Source: Hyposmocoma kahamanoa (taxonomy: Eukaryota; Arthropoda; Insecta; Lepidoptera; Cosmopterigidae). Taken from it: a stretch of 64,000 bases of DNA. The DNA lies in NCBI RefSeq assembly GCF_003589595.1, contig NW_020653852.1:7553429-7617428 (forward strand). The letters run 5' to 3'. The position numbers and the translations under genes are program-made. The notes under the pieces were generated by a model. That model saw only the letters and a program-made list of their open reading frames with translations, was not told where the DNA came from and searched no databases. Shown here one piece after another: positions 62,880 through 64,000 of the stretch (position 1 is its first letter; each line of letters opens with the position of its first letter).

Positions 62880-63512
62880 GATTGTTAATTTTCTTAACTT
62901 GTTGCTGTATTTAATTTTTATAAGGTGCAGGGTTTTTCGAAATTGTGATATAATTCGTAAACATTTTTTTATACAAGTACACTCAATTTGCTTTAGTGAA
63001 GATGGGACAGAAAGTGTGGTAACAACAGGATATTCTGTGTCAACATTCAGTTTAATCTGTATTTGATAAAAGGTTACAAATGTTATATAGCTTTATTATT
63101 ATTACAATTGTTATTGTAAGTGGCATGATAGTATAATCAGATTTTTATAGTTATTTTGAAATGAATGGTTTTTTATTCGTGATAATGAAATCAAGTATGG
63201 TGAACCTAAAACTTTAATTCAAGAGGTGCACTCCGATTACATAATGAATTGTGGTTTAGTTAAGTACCTACAGCCTTATCTTCAGTGTTAGGCTACTAAC
63301 AGATGGAAAGCACGTCTACAGTTAATGCCAGAAGTCGCGATTGATTTCATGCAGTCAAGACTTCGACAAAAGGTAACAATTACTAGAGTTTAATGAACAT
63401 AATAGTAAAGCAAAATTCACCAATTTTCAAAACTTTACCTGACAGATTTATTTTTCAAAGTAGACCTGTCCAAAACTCATTTCACGTTAAACCTCCGAAT
63501 TTAAAAAAGGTT
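62880..63512 (+). other. PEX11 3' UTR and downstream sequence
   Basis: AT-rich, with no coding frame of note. The polyadenylation site is not fixed. Confidence 0.45.
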
Positions 63513-63830
63513 AAGAATTAGTTTTTAACCGACTTCAAAATAAGGAGGAGGTTCTGAATTCAACTGTATTTACTTTTTTATTTTTTTGTGTATGACGCTA
63601 TTAATTCGGAATTTGTTAACCGATGTCCATGTTTATTTTTTTGTTGGAAAGAGGGTACCTCAACATTGGTCCCATTTCAAGGATGGCAAACTAGGGGATC
63701 AATCCGGTTTCGCGTTTTTTCTGGTAACCGATTATAATGAAACTTGGCAAATAAATTTAATTCCACAAACTTTTGAGGTTTTTTTTAAAAAAAATAAAGT
63801 AGTTACAATTCTTATTTAACTTTTTAAAAT
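63513..63830 (-). repeat. Dispersed repeat family E, copy 3
   Basis: Plus strand TTTTAACCGACTTCAAAATA then GGAGGAGGTTCTGAATTC is the reverse of copies 1 and 2. Further right, GGTAACCGATTATAATGAAA is part of the same common lepidopteran repeat type. Confidence 0.7.
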
Positions 63831-64000
63831 TCGATAGTTTTCAAGTAAAATTGTTGTTTACTGTTTGATGTATGCATCAATTAGGATTTTGCGTTTTTGC
63901 CTGGTTTTAAGTTAAATTTAGTTTCTCATATAACACAGGAAGTGGGGAGGGGTTTGGGGGTGGGTTTTTCCCGCTAGGGGTTCGGGGGAGGGGTTTACCC
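63831..64000. other. Unassigned right edge
   Basis: Ends in a G-rich stretch (GGGGAGGGGTTTGGGGG). Nothing else recognised. Confidence 0.4.

Noticed and set aside
1..64000. CRISPR arrays, bacterial operons, integrated viruses
   Set aside because: No spaced direct repeat arrays, no bacterial gene order, and no gag-pol-env or other viral gene set seen. All RT genes are LINE or Penelope type.

Overview
The window looks like a piece of a lepidopteran (moth or butterfly) nuclear genome. It is AT-rich and holds spliced host genes with GT-AG introns. It is packed with repeats that I associate with Lepidoptera: tRNA-headed SINEs, CR1/jockey-like and RTE-like LINEs, mariner, Penelope-like elements, a Transib-like relic and many TIR-bearing MITEs. 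The host assignment rests on protein families and repeat types read by eye, not on a database search.

Three host genes can be supported. (1) A soluble, class III adenylate cyclase of the ADCY10 (sAC) type lies on the minus strand. I could chain nineteen exons from 50689 down to 9101 with matching splice phases, about 977 residues: cyclase domain 1, a linker, cyclase domain 2, an NTPase-type module and the start of the C-terminal region. Both ends of the gene are missing; the N-terminus was not found and the C-terminus should lie left of 9101, probably left of the window. (2) Spenito/RBM15 (nito) is on the minus strand at 56591-58834, a single uninterrupted 747-residue frame with three RRMs and a SPOC domain. 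(3) PEX11 (PEX11B type) is on the plus strand at 61896-62879, three exons, 237 residues.

Layout from left to right. 1-4727 is a two-ORF LINE whose ORF2 is split by a 151-bp Penelope-derived palindrome. It sits against an older LINE fragment (4728-5268). 5.3-9.1 kb is mostly unrecognised, with LINE relics and one dispersed repeat. 9.1-11.7 kb holds the sAC exons for the region after the cyclase core, with a truncated Penelope-like RT in one intron. 12.9-18.65 kb is a mariner copy containing two later insertions, an RTE-type LINE with a complete 986-codon ORF and a TIR element. 18.8-30.2 kb holds sAC exons E4-E12 among MITEs and SINEs. 30.2-43.9 kb is one very large sAC intron filled with LINEs, a Transib-like relic, SINEs and a TIR element. 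44-50.7 kb holds the first three cyclase exons, with a three-deep MITE nest. 51-56 kb is repeat-rich intergenic DNA. 56.5-63 kb holds nito and PEX11, transcribed divergently, with a 1.4-kb Penelope-like element with GIY-YIG endonuclease between them.

The most interesting signals are the six loci of one Penelope-like family. These include 130-200-bp forms, mostly palindromic, some with 9-13-bp target duplications, and most of the six carry a hammerhead-ribozyme-like core with an altered first half. Next come an sAC-like protein with substitutions at remembered bicarbonate-site residues and degenerate Walker motifs, and a splice acceptor placed within a few bases of a transposon end.
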